The translations under genes were made by a program, and so were the position numbers. A DNA stretch of 64,000 nucleotides from JADGGM01 sp025449955 (GTDB lineage: Bacteria > Gemmatimonadota > Gemmatimonadetes > Gemmatimonadales > Gemmatimonadaceae): the NCBI GenBank assembly GCA_036554285.1, contig DATBNO010000029.1, positions 62,001 through 126,000 of the forward strand, given 5' to 3'. The first letter of the stretch is position 1, and the number at the start of each line of letters is the position of its first letter. Under the pieces are notes generated by a model. That model was not told where the DNA came from, searched no databases, and saw nothing but the letters and a program-made list of their open reading frames with translations. This document shows positions 16,652-25,121 of the stretch, in pieces.

Positions 16652-19297
16652 CTAACGGCGCCGGCGTCGTCCGCGCGCGTGCGGCGGCGTCGGCTTCTTC
16701 CCGCGTGGCCGCTGGTGCACGTGCGGCTCGCGCTCGCCCGGCGACCACGGGAGATCGAGCAGCGCTTGCAACTCCTCGAGACTCGACGCGCGCACGGCGC
16801 CTCGCTGTCCGCGAGTCACCACGAACCGGATCGGTCGGCCGAGCTCCGGGAGCTCGGCCGCGGTGAGCGTGCGGGCCAGCTTCTCCGGCAGGCGCAGGCG
16901 GACCACGCCCACGCCGTCGTCGTCGACATCGTAGTCCAGCGGCACGTCGCAGCCGCGAATGGACACCGACGACGGCAGCGCCATCCATCTCGCGCGTTCG
17001 GCCGGCGGCACGATGGCGTCGGCATCGATCGCGAGGTTGGCGGCGCGAAAGTCGTCCATCGACCCCACCCCGGCCATCATGCCCTCGTACAGCGCCGCCA
17101 GATCGGCCATGCCTAACCGAGGCGTGGCGCCGCCCGACCGCCGGTACACGGCCCGGAGCTCGTCGATCGCGTTCCGATTCTGCCGCACGGCGTGATGCCG
17201 CGCATCGCCGCGCGCCAGCGCCTCCGCGAGCACGCGCCGCGCCTGGACCGCCAGGGACTCGGGGAACGTGTCGATGGGCTCGCGCTCCCGGCCCAACTCG
17301 AAGCCGTGGTACCGCGTGCGCCGCGACAGCGAGAGTGCCGACCGCTTGCGCGCCGGATCGTACACCAGCTCGGCTTCGCCTAACGAGGCGTAGCGGCGGA
17401 TCAGGTCGAGCGAAATCTGCGTGCCCTCGATCGCCGCGCGCGGGGTGCCGCTGCGGTCGGCGAAATAGCGCAGCGACCCCGCCACCGCGCCCCAGCTCCC
17501 GCACACGCTGCCCTTCGAGACCCGCGCCTCCCCGCCATCCGCCGTCTGCTCGCCGATCACCAGGTCGAACGGCATGATGCGCGCGACCAGATCGGCAAAC
17601 CGCCCATACACGACGTCGCTCGCCGGCGCCATGCGCGACGGCAACGGAATGCCGAGCGCGCGGTAGATGCTCGCCATGCCTAACGCAGCGTCTTCGATGG
17701 CCTTCACCAGCGCGCCGCGTCGCTCGGCCCAGTCGTCGATCGCCGGACCGAAAAGATGACGCGGCAAACCGTACACGTCCCCCACCGAGCCGTGCCGCCG
17801 GTACGCTTCCGCATACAGGTTGTACGCCGTGAGATGATCGCTGCCGGGCACGATCAACCCCTCGAGATCGCGCTCGTCGCGCGTCATCCGATGCAGCGAT
17901 TCGATCGACGCGGCGACGGCGATGTAGGGCGCCAGGTCGTCGTCCGCGTGCACCAGCAGCTCCGCCCACGGTCGCTCCACCGGCAACGCTTCCACCGCCT
18001 TGCCGTACGACGTGAGGCGCCCTGCCTCCACGATACCGCGCGCCTCCAGGTGAGACACCGCCGCCCGATACGCCACGCGGTCTAACGGAACCGGAAGATC
18101 GAGCTCGTCGGCCCGCACGCCCAGGTCGGCGCACGTGAGCGCCACCCGCTCCGAATCACCGGCCAACTGGAAGTCCGGCTCCGTCGGTCGGAGCGATCGA
18201 AAATCGATGTCGCGATCGCTGAGGATGAAAACTCGTCCGCCTTCAACGCGCCCGTGCACACGCCCCGCCATCTGCAAGATCTCGTTGGCGCCGAGGTGCA
18301 CGCGGGTGAGGACGTTCCGGCCATTTTCGATGAGATTGGCGAAGCGCGTGTCGTCGATCACGACGGTGTCGAGTCCCTTCACGTTCAACGCGCTTTGACC
18401 GGCCGCGGTCATCGCCAACAAATACGGTTTTCTCACCTCGCCATCCAGAAACGGTCGAATGACGCGAATCGGCTCGCCGCCGTGATAGAACGCAGTCTCG
18501 ATACGGCCGGCGCGCCGATGCACCATCCCCGCCACATCCTCCACCGCCGCGCGCGTCGGCAGAAACACGCCCACCCCGCGGCGCTCACGCTGCGCCCGCG
18601 TGAGAAACCGCTCGTCCATGAAATCCAGGGGATGCCGGTTGAGCACCATGACCTTCGCCGCCTTCTCGGGATCGAAGGCCTGCGTCTCCAACACGGCCGC
18701 CGAATGCAAGTAGCGCGCATAAAAGCTGGGATCGACGGTCGCCGACAACCAGATGAACCGGCACCCAGCGCGCTTGCCTAACGCAAGACACAGCTCGAGC
18801 TCGGCTGACGTCTGATGGATCTCGTCGACGATCAACGTGTCCCGCGCCAAGATGTCGCCGTCCTGGAACCATCGCCGAGCGATGCCGGTGGTGACGATGA
18901 CGACGTTCCAGGTCGGGGTTTCGGGCGTTGCCTCCCGCTCGCGATTCACGACACCGACTTTGAGCGCGGCACCCAATATCGTCTCGGCCATCGCGCGAAT
19001 CGCCAGCGTCTTGCCCGTGCCGGTGCCGGCGACGATGCCGAATCCCTTCCCCGTGTGCGCCAGCTCGCGAATCTCTGCGCCGTGCTCGCGCTCCAGCAGC
19101 GTTTCGAGATGCAGCCCGATCGCGATCTCGATCGTCTCACACGCCGCACGCGTCGGCGCAATCACGATGACGCGCCCGGTCGGCGGCTCCGCGGCCACGA
19201 ATGCATCGTGATCCGGCGGAAGGCCGTGGCCGATCGGTTGTCGAATTGGAGGGGAGTCACTCGCCACGAGCGAAGCTTGCGGCAAGCGAGACACCAA
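16652..19297 (-). CDS. DEAH-type (DEIH) RNA helicase, HrpA/HrpB-like
   Basis: Helicase domain 1 has Walker A GTGTGKT (about 91-97), motif II DEIH and motif III SATV. Domain 2 has FLPTRAAVEDV, TAAGQSALNVKGLDTVVIDD, the usual place of motif V, and QMAGRVHGRVEGG, corresponding to motif VI QRxGRxGR but reading QMAGRVHGR. The long C-terminus ends with AELPELGRPIRFVVTRGQRG and a basic tail. 881 residues. The start is uncertain: TTG at 19297 or the GTG directly after it; no clear ribosome site is seen. The N-terminal 30 residues are low-complexity. ATP-dependent RNA unwinding is inferred from the family. Confidence 0.82.
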   Translation of the reverse strand: MVSRLPQASLVASDSPPIRQPIGHGLPPDHDAFVAAEPPTGRVIVIAPTRAACETIEIAIGLHLETLLEREHGAEIRELAHTGKGFGIVAGTGTGKTLAIRAMAETILGAALKVGVVNREREATPETPTWNVVIVTTGIARRWFQDGDILARDTLIVDEIHQTSAELELCLALGKRAGCRFIWLSATVDPSFYARYLHSAAVLETQAFDPEKAAKVMVLNRHPLDFMDERFLTRAQRERRGVGVFLPTRAAVEDVAGMVHRRAGRIETAFYHGGEPIRVIRPFLDGEVRKPYLLAMTAAGQSALNVKGLDTVVIDDTRFANLIENGRNVLTRVHLGANEILQMAGRVHGRVEGGRVFILSDRDIDFRSLRPTEPDFQLAGDSERVALTCADLGVRADELDLPVPLDRVAYRAAVSHLEARGIVEAGRLTSYGKAVEALPVERPWAELLVHADDDLAPYIAVAASIESLHRMTRDERDLEGLIVPGSDHLTAYNLYAEAYRRHGSVGDVYGLPRHLFGPAIDDWAERRGALVKAIEDAALGMASIYRALGIPLPSRMAPASDVVYGRFADLVARIMPFDLVIGEQTADGGEARVSKGSVCGSWGAVAGSLRYFADRSGTPRAAIEGTQISLDLIRRYASLGEAELVYDPARKRSALSLSRRTRYHGFELGREREPIDTFPESLAVQARRVLAEALARGDARHHAVRQNRNAIDELRAVYRRSGGATPRLGMADLAALYEGMMAGVGSMDDFRAANLAIDADAIVPPAERARWMALPSSVSIRGCDVPLDYDVDDDGVGVVRLRLPEKLARTLTAAELPELGRPIRFVVTRGQRGAVRASSLEELQALLDLPWSPGEREPHVHQRPRGKKPTPPHARGRRRRR

Positions 19298-19310
19298 TGG
19301 AAGCGCCGAG

Positions 19311-19811
19311 CTAGTGAATCCGGATACGACCCATCGGCGGACCGCTCGGCTTGTGCGGCTTCACCACCGGGCGCGGCGGGATCCGCACCGGCGGATGCGC
19401 CACCGGCTGCTGCACCACGTGCGGCGGCTGCGCGTGCGGATCGTTGGGCTCCGCCGTCTTTGGCTCGTTAGTCCGAGGCTCCGTAACGCGCGGATCGTTA
19501 GTCCGCGGATCGGTCGGCTGCGCAGTTTCGGTGGAGCGCGTCGGTTCCACCAAATGCGGCGCCGCCGAGCGCGGCCGCACCTCGTCGCCGAAAATGACCT
19601 TCGCGTTGGACGGCCGGCGGCGAATCGCCGTCGCACAGTCCGTCGGCGCCGGCTGACGCTCCGCCGGGACGCCGTCGATCCAAATACGGCACATCCCCGG
19701 CGGCGGCCGATGCGCCACCGCGTTTTGGTCGCCACCTTTCCCCTGCTCCAGTGCCTGTGCCGCAGCAGGCGCGGCAACGGCAAAGAGAAGGATCAAAGCA
19801 AGGCGGGTCAT
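19311..19811 (-). CDS. Exported proline-rich protein of unknown function
   Basis: The ATG at 19811 starts a clear signal peptide (MTRLALILLFAVAAPAAAQA). The mature part has PPPGMCRIWIDGVPAERQPAPTDC, a short two-cysteine motif I recognise from many uncharacterised exported proteins of high-GC bacteria. A low-complexity tail of TDPRTNDPRVTEPRTNEPKT-like units follows, then a His/Pro-rich end (PPHVVQQPVAHPPVRIPPRP). It is about 166 residues and probably disordered outside the Cys motif. It lies just upstream of the helicase gene on the same strand; a functional link is not evident. Confidence 0.7.
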   Translation of the reverse strand: MTRLALILLFAVAAPAAAQALEQGKGGDQNAVAHRPPPGMCRIWIDGVPAERQPAPTDCATAIRRRPSNAKVIFGDEVRPRSAAPHLVEPTRSTETAQPTDPRTNDPRVTEPRTNEPKTAEPNDPHAQPPHVVQQPVAHPPVRIPPRPVVKPHKPSGPPMGRIRIH

Positions 19812-20079
19812 CCGAACCTCCGAACCTGCGGGTCTCACAAAGAGCGGTGGTCTGCACGCCCAGTGCCACGATTCCCGCCGTTTCGACATGCCGTAAGTTG
19901 TTATTTCGTAGGAACTTGAGATTGCGTGACTGCCCCGTCCGACATACTGTGTCCACCACTCCGGACAGCGGCGTCCGTGTGACGGGACTGGACTCTACAG
20001 CAGGGCCTCGACCACAGATCGCCGCAAAAATGGTGGGCTGCCATCCGCCCGAAGGGGCGCGCCTAACCGAAGCAGCGCC

Positions 20080-20322
20080 TCAGGCGCTCTGGCCGCCCGT
20101 CGCACGCTCCATCAATGCCACGACCTCCCCCTGCTTCGCGTGACGCCCGAGCTTCGATTTCTCGAAGACCGGCTTACCGTCGACACTCACCTCGAATCGA
20201 CCACCCCGCGACGGCTGCATGTCAATCGTCGCGCTGGGAAACCGCTGTCTGAGCTCGGCCGCCAAACTGGTGGCCCTCGGCTCGTAGTTTCAAACCGTGC
20301 AGTACTCGATCGTAATCGTCAT
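20080..20322 (-). CDS. SelW/Rdx-family protein, probable selenoprotein (in-frame UGA)
   Basis: Reading from the ATG at 20322 gives MTITIEYCTV, then TGA (20290-20292), then NYEPRATSLAAELRQRF and the rest of an Rdx (SelW/SelT/SelH-like) thioredoxin-fold protein: FEVSVDGKPVFEKSKLGRHAKQGEV. The TGA falls exactly where the family has CxxU or CxxC, and the residues around it (YCxx-NYxP) are the family consensus. So it is best read as selenocysteine at residue 11, with Cys8 as its redox partner. The 80-residue length is normal for the family. A GAGG four bases before the ATG supports initiation upstream of the TGA. The frame downstream is intact, unlike a decayed gene. A bSECIS-like hairpin follows the TGA. 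Redox function is inferred. Selenocysteine machinery must be encoded outside this window. Confidence 0.8.
20251..20283 (-). promoter_or_regulatory. bSECIS-like hairpin after the UGA of the SelW-like gene
   Basis: In the mRNA, counting from the base after UGA, positions 7-10 (GAGC) pair with 36-39 (GCUC), 15-18 (GGCC) with 30-33 (GGCC), and 20-22 (CCA) with 26-28 (UGG). The triloop GUU is at 23-25. Bacterial SECIS elements are hairpins within the coding region about 16-37 bases after UGA with a G among the first loop bases. This hairpin meets both criteria. Confidence 0.65.
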
Positions 20323-20491
20323 CGCCCCTCACAAGTCACCACTGCCACCACAGCCAGACTCCACGAACAGTATCCGATGTGCGCAGGGCGACGCCAGCGC
20401 ACGCACTCTTTTGCAACGCCCGCCAATGTTTTGCTCACGCTTCCGTCCGCCTAAACCGCTATCTCCCACGCGTCGACCTCCAAGAGGTAGC

Positions 20492-20908
20492 ATGCGCAAC
20501 GCACACACCCTGTGGGAGCTGCTGGCTTCCCTCACCATCCTCGGCACCATCGTCGCAGTCGTCATGCCGCCCATCGCCCACGCGCGCGACCGGGTCACCG
20601 TCCGCGCCGCCGCTACCACCCTCCGCGCCACCCTTTCCTCGGCGCGCGATGCGGCCATGACGCGAGGGGCGGTCGCGCTGGCAATCGTGGACGCAACCAT
20701 TCCCGCGATCACGGTCGTCGTGAATCGCGATACCGTCCTCCGTCACTTCCTTGTTGGAGATTTTCGCTCACGCCTGTCGGCCAGCAGAGACACCATTCGC
20801 TTCGGCCCAACCGGCCGCGCATTCGGCGCCTCGAACTCCACGCTCATCCTCCGCACACGGTCGGCGGCCGAAACCGTTACGGTGTCTCGAGTAGGTCGAG
20901 TACGCTGA
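20492..20908 (+). CDS. Type IV pseudopilin-like protein (GspH/FimT type)
   Basis: The ATG at 20492 is preceded by AAGAGGT at good spacing, and the protein begins with a class III signal: MRNA-HTLWELLASLTILGTIVAVVMPP. The Glu at mature position 5 and the hydrophobic helix are conserved, but the residue before cleavage is Ala rather than Gly and the usual Phe is His. The downstream ATTLRATLSSARDAAMTRG resembles the GspH/FimT helix. 138 residues. No other pilin, prepilin peptidase or assembly gene adjoins it. It could be an orphan minor pilin. Confidence 0.7.
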   Translation: MRNAHTLWELLASLTILGTIVAVVMPPIAHARDRVTVRAAATTLRATLSSARDAAMTRGAVALAIVDATIPAITVVVNRDTVLRHFLVGDFRSRLSASRDTIRFGPTGRAFGASNSTLILRTRSAAETVTVSRVGRVR

Positions 20909-20912
20909 GCAA

Positions 20913-22043
20913 TCAGATCAGCTCGATCGGGCGTCCGGAATTCCGCGCAATCACGCCAAGGCGGAAGGTCACTTCCACGGCCAACGACTCCGATGAGGGA
21001 TGCGACTCCAACGGGAAACTCGCCCACGCGAACGGCACGCTCGAACGCACCACCGCCGACCGGCGCTCCGAATGCCATACACCCGCTTCATCTCGTTCAG
21101 CGACAAACCGATCGAATACCCGCGACCACGTCTCATTCGCCCGCAATAGTCCCAAGCGCGCCAGCATCTCGAGCCAGAAGAGCGCGCCCGGCACATCGGC
21201 GTCGGCGGAACTCCGGTGCGGCAACGGGTCGCCTAACACAAGATGCGGCTCGGATACCACGCGCTTGCCCAACGCACGCGCCGCCATCGCCCGCGGCGCG
21301 GGTTGACAGAGATGCGCGTACAGGTGCTCCATGATGTCGTAGTTCTCACTCCGGAACTGCGGCATGTACGCAAGCATTGCCAACACATAGATGGACGGTG
21401 GCGCCGCCCCGGGCGCCAACACGTGCTGATTACCCAAACGCACGAACGGCTTCTCCGCCAATGGCGAACGCAGATACGTATCCAAGCGCTCGACAATGCG
21501 ACGAGCCGCACCCCGAAGTCGCGGATCCCCCTCGTACCCGGCCTGCGCCAAGGTTGCCGCCGCCGCTTCACGGAGTATTCCGCGCCCGTGACGCACCACG
21601 TCGAGCTCTACGCTGCCACGCGGCGAAAGCTCGTACAACAACGACGCATCGTCGTCCTCGGCCAACAGCCGGAACAACGCGCGACGCGCCCGCACCAGCG
21701 GCGGCGACTCGCGATCCCAACCGTATTCCACCATCCGCCTAACGGCCGGAATCGTCCCGACGCCCTCGAACTCCTCGGCCCGAGCACTCGGCACCGTCAA
21801 CATGGCGCCGTTCCACGTTCCGTCAGACCGCTGAGCAAGCGCCAACGACAACGCCGGCGCGTACGAGTACGGGAGGCCCAGCATAGACGCCGGCAAACCG
21901 GTGAGCCGAGCGACTTCGGTGGTGGCGCGATACTGTATGGGAGATATCGCTTTGCTGAGAAGCCACGAGAGTGGAAACTCGAATGGCTGCGCTGCAGGCG
22001 GTGGGGCAGGCGCTGGCACCCCAGGCATTGTCGGAACGGTCAC
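20913..22043 (-). CDS. Conserved hypothetical protein, helical repeat-like
   Basis: I do not recognise the family with certainty. The protein has a Pro-rich N-terminus, then alternating helices: ALSLALAQRSDGTWNGAML, AVRRMVEYGWDRESPPLVRARRALFRLL, LREAAAATLAQAGYEGDPRLRGAARRIVERLDTYL, PSIYVLAMLAYMPQFRSENYDIMEHLYAHL and a C-terminal WHSERRSAVVRSSVPFAWASFPLE. The QxxDGTWNG-like segment and spaced helices recall alpha/alpha-barrel (prenyltransferase/terpenoid-cyclase-like) repeats, but no catalytic motif is clear. I take the GTG at 22043, which follows GAGGG; an ATG at 22085 is an alternative. It converges with the pseudopilin gene, four bases apart. Confidence 0.7.
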   Translation of the reverse strand: MTVPTMPGVPAPAPPPAAQPFEFPLSWLLSKAISPIQYRATTEVARLTGLPASMLGLPYSYAPALSLALAQRSDGTWNGAMLTVPSARAEEFEGVGTIPAVRRMVEYGWDRESPPLVRARRALFRLLAEDDDASLLYELSPRGSVELDVVRHGRGILREAAAATLAQAGYEGDPRLRGAARRIVERLDTYLRSPLAEKPFVRLGNQHVLAPGAAPPSIYVLAMLAYMPQFRSENYDIMEHLYAHLCQPAPRAMAARALGKRVVSEPHLVLGDPLPHRSSADADVPGALFWLEMLARLGLLRANETWSRVFDRFVAERDEAGVWHSERRSAVVRSSVPFAWASFPLESHPSSESLAVEVTFRLGVIARNSGRPIELI

Positions 22044-22345
22044 GGCGCCCTCGTCGATGCGGTAAGTCGTTGACTGACAACGCAATGAAGCGCAATGCGC
22101 AAGACGCCCGGCCGTCGGGCCTCAACGATATCAGTTTTCTCCAGCCGCGCCAGAGGGCAAGCCCTGCTGTGGTCGCGACTTTATGCGTTCACCAACCCGG
22201 CCGCCGCAGACCACATCCGACATCGTCATTCGCTCCCAATTCCGTGTCCAAGTGGAAAAGCCTTAACGTCGACTCGGCGAACACGTCCACTTTCCCGAAC
22301 CAGCGCGCGTGCGATTGCACGCGACAGACTTGGATTGGAGGCACC

Positions 22346-22768
22346 ATGTTGAGCTTACGAGTAGTGGCGCTTGGCGCCGCGATGGCAGTTGGGTTTGCGA
22401 CCACAGCGTCTGCGCAGGGCGCCGTTCCGCCGGCCGGACAGGAAGTGCGGCACGACACGCGTGACATCCGGTCGGACCGCCGCGACGTTCGGTCGGACAC
22501 GCGAGACATTCGTCACGACCGGCGCGATCTTAAGAGTGATGGCCACATCTTGGTTCGCGACCGGCTCGCCATTCGTCGCGACCGGCGCCACGGCAACTTC
22601 GTTGGCCTCCGCGCCGACCGGCGTCACTTCCGCCAGGATGCGCGACGGACTCGCCGCGATCATCGCGCGCTCAAGCGGAATCGGTTCGACCGCCGTCACG
22701 ATGTCAGGGGGGTGCGTTCCGACCGGCGCGATCGCCGGCAGGATGTGCGCGGCGCGCACCAGCGCTAG
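22346..22768 (+). CDS. Secreted Asp/Arg heptad-repeat protein
   Basis: The ATG follows GGAGG at 7-base spacing. A signal peptide (MLSLRVVALGAAMAVGFATTASAQ) leads to a mature part made almost wholly of charged units: RHDTRDIRSDRRDVRSD-type repeats of about seven residues (DxRDxRx), later looser (RDRRHGNF, ADRRHFRQDARR, SDRRDRRQDVRG). There is no Cys and almost no aromatic residue apart from Phe. Alternating Asp/Arg at i/i+3/i+4 could form a single charged helix. 140 residues, function unknown. A periplasmic chaperone-like or metal/polyanion-binding role is only a guess. Confidence 0.72.
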   Translation: MLSLRVVALGAAMAVGFATTASAQGAVPPAGQEVRHDTRDIRSDRRDVRSDTRDIRHDRRDLKSDGHILVRDRLAIRRDRRHGNFVGLRADRRHFRQDARRTRRDHRALKRNRFDRRHDVRGVRSDRRDRRQDVRGAHQR

Positions 22769-22927
22769 TGTCTCGCTTGATGGGACCGCGGCCGATCGAT
22801 GGGATCGGCCGCGGTTCTTGTTTCTTGCATGGCCGAGCGGCGCCGCGCCGCAACCCGGTACAGAATTGGCTTGTGGACCGGTATTCGAACGGTCATCTTG
22901 ACGGCAAGACCCTCTCAGCGCGGGAGC

Positions 22928-25024
22928 ATGATCGAGAGCCTGCTAACACGACCGGTTCACAAGGTGTCCGATCACGTCCGCTTCGACGGACGCGTCTTGT
23001 TCCTGACCGAGTCTCCCGAGCTGATCAAACGCCAACTGGCCGGTGAGGATCTACCGTTCGATCCGCACGCTCAGGTGGGTTCGGCGTTGCATCCCAAGCT
23101 GCGCGACAACATCTCGACCGACGAGATTACGCCCGCGTACATCTGCTACTACTTCGACGAGACGCTCGGTGACTTTCCATATCTCGGACTGAAGGCCGGC
23201 GAGGAATTTCCGATCGTTCGCGGCTCCGTCCGCGCGGGGCACTTCGTCGCGGCGGTGTCCGGAAAGCGGCGCGGCAAGGGCTCATCGCGCGAGCAGTCGC
23301 CATACGCGGAGCTCGTAGCCGGCGTCAGGCTCGTCATCGCCGAGAATATCGAGCGGATTTACAGGGAGAATTGCCAGAACCTCGGTGTGTTCACATCCAC
23401 CGACTTCGGGCTGATCGAGCGCGTTCGTCGCGGCGAGGAGATTTCGCTCACGGAGTTCACGAAGGACGAGGGCGGCATCTCGCGCGGCATCATCGAATAC
23501 GGCGGCCTGTTCAATTACAATCTCGCGCGGCTGCAGGGGAAAGTGACGGTGCCCACCGTCGTCACGCCGCGTCGCCCGATGACGATCGCCGAGAAAATCT
23601 TCGCGCGGCATTGGGTAGCGGATCCCGCGACTGGCGCGATCGGTGTGGCGGCCGTCAAACCCGGCGATCAGGGATTCGTGCGGACCGATATCCGGTTCAG
23701 CCACGAATACGTGACGCCGATGGCGGCGATCTTCTTCGATCAGTTAGTCGGGCCCAACGAACCGGTCAACGATCCGTCGTCGGTGTTTTTCTTCCGCGAC
23801 CACCTGACGTTCCTCGATCAGGTGATGCGGCCCGAGCATTTGCAAATGGGTCTGCTCGACGTCGCGAACCAGCTCGAGAAGAAGCAGCGGGAGTTCGCCG
23901 CCGCGAAGGGGATCAAGTTGTATGGGCAGTTGGATCATCGGCTGAACCTGCACGGCGCGCTTGCGGCCGCCGGCTCGGAGGCGATCTGTCACTCGAAGAT
24001 TCTCGAGGCGCACGCGCAACCGGGCCAGGTGATCATCGGATCCGACTCCCACACGCCGCACGCCGGCGCGGTGGGGTGCATCGCCTTTGGCGTCGGCACC
24101 ACGGCGATTTTCAACTCGTGGATCACGAACGACGTACGCGTCGAAGTGCCGCCGTCGTTCAAGGTGGTGGTGCGCGGACAGAAGCCGCCGAACATCACGG
24201 CCAAGGATTTCATGCTCGAGATTCTGCGCCACCCTTACATCAAGAACGGCGAAGCAATCGGCCAGATCATCGAGTACGCCGGCGAAGCGGTCGAGGCGCT
24301 CTCGGTGGACGAGCGCGCGACCATGACCAACATGGCCGCGGAGGTGGGTGCATTCACCGGGATCATCGCGCCGGACGAGCGGACGGTGGCGTACCTGGTT
24401 GCCCAACGCGGCATGACGGCCGACGCGGCGCGCGCTCTGTGCAAGGGACTTTCGTCGGATCCGGACGCGTCGTACGTGAAGGTGATCGAGATCGACGCCT
24501 CGACGCTGCGTCCGATGCTGGCGTTGCCGGGTGATCCGGGCAACGGGTTGTACGTGGATGAGCTCCCGGGTGAAGTACGCGTGGACATCGCGTACGCCGG
24601 CTCGTGCACCGCGGGCAAGAAGGAAGACATGGACATGTACGCGCGCGTGTTCGCCGAGGCGCTCGAGCGCGGCGAGCACGTGGCGGAACACGTGCGGTGT
24701 TTCATCCAGTGCGGATCGCGCGAGGTCTTCGAGTATTGTCAGGAGCGCGGCTACGACCGGATCTTCTCGGAGGTCGGCGCGACGTTCGTCGAGCCATCGT
24801 GCGGCGCGTGCATCAACGCGGGTCCCGGCGTATCCCGCACCAAGGACGAAGTGACGATCTCGGCGATCAACCGGAACTTCCCCGGTCGGTCGGGGCCCGG
24901 CCAGTTGTATCTGGCGTCGCCGTACACGGTCGCGGCGTCGGCCATCGCGGGCCGGATCGTCGAGTGGACGGCGGGGCCGGGCGAGCGTGACGCGGCGAAC
25001 ACCGATGCGCTCGTCCACGCCTAA
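22928..25024 (+). CDS. Aconitase/isopropylmalate-dehydratase family enzyme with N-terminal swivel domain
   Basis: A [4Fe-4S] hydro-lyase of 698 residues. The start at 22928 (MIESLLTRPVHKVSDHVRF) follows GGGAG. Residues about 40-200 are the swivel (LeuD-like) domain: GSALHPKLRDNISTDEITPA, SVRAGHFVAAVSGKRRGKGSSREQSP. The catalytic (LeuC-like) part follows: KIFARHW, GQLDHRLNLHGAL, IGSDSHTPHAGAVGCIAFGVGTT, with cluster cysteines at about 560 (AGSCTAGKK), 625 and 628 (PSCGACINAGPG). The domain order, small domain first and fused, is reversed from classical aconitase A and recalls AcnB. Which acid it isomerises (citrate, homocitrate, isopropylmalate, methylcitrate) cannot be decided here. It contains no GTTAGGC heptamer. 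The stop TAA lies in GCCTAACG. Confidence 0.85.
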   Translation: MIESLLTRPVHKVSDHVRFDGRVLFLTESPELIKRQLAGEDLPFDPHAQVGSALHPKLRDNISTDEITPAYICYYFDETLGDFPYLGLKAGEEFPIVRGSVRAGHFVAAVSGKRRGKGSSREQSPYAELVAGVRLVIAENIERIYRENCQNLGVFTSTDFGLIERVRRGEEISLTEFTKDEGGISRGIIEYGGLFNYNLARLQGKVTVPTVVTPRRPMTIAEKIFARHWVADPATGAIGVAAVKPGDQGFVRTDIRFSHEYVTPMAAIFFDQLVGPNEPVNDPSSVFFFRDHLTFLDQVMRPEHLQMGLLDVANQLEKKQREFAAAKGIKLYGQLDHRLNLHGALAAAGSEAICHSKILEAHAQPGQVIIGSDSHTPHAGAVGCIAFGVGTTAIFNSWITNDVRVEVPPSFKVVVRGQKPPNITAKDFMLEILRHPYIKNGEAIGQIIEYAGEAVEALSVDERATMTNMAAEVGAFTGIIAPDERTVAYLVAQRGMTADAARALCKGLSSDPDASYVKVIEIDASTLRPMLALPGDPGNGLYVDELPGEVRVDIAYAGSCTAGKKEDMDMYARVFAEALERGEHVAEHVRCFIQCGSREVFEYCQERGYDRIFSEVGATFVEPSCGACINAGPGVSRTKDEVTISAINRNFPGRSGPGQLYLASPYTVAASAIAGRIVEWTAGPGERDAANTDALVHA

Positions 25025-25070
25025 CGCCGGCGCTTGGGCGCCGAGTGTGCTGGCGGGACGCGGGCGGTCC

Positions 25071-25103
25071 GCAGCCACGCCGCGGCCACGCCGCGGCCAC
25101 AGG
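25071..25103 (+). repeat. Three 11-bp imperfect direct repeats
   Basis: GCAGCCACGCC, GCGGCCACGCC and GCGGCCACAGG follow one another in the 97-bp gap between the aconitase-family gene and the hydrolase gene. The spacing is close to one helical turn per unit, so a protein-binding array is possible, but nothing else supports it. Confidence 0.6.
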
Positions 25104-25121
25104 GGCCGGCGATGATCGCAC

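Noticed and set aside
20080..20322. SelW-like gene as a pseudogene with a nonsense mutation
   Set aside because: The TGA falls exactly at the family's Sec/Cys position, the rest of the frame and length are intact, and a suitable hairpin follows.
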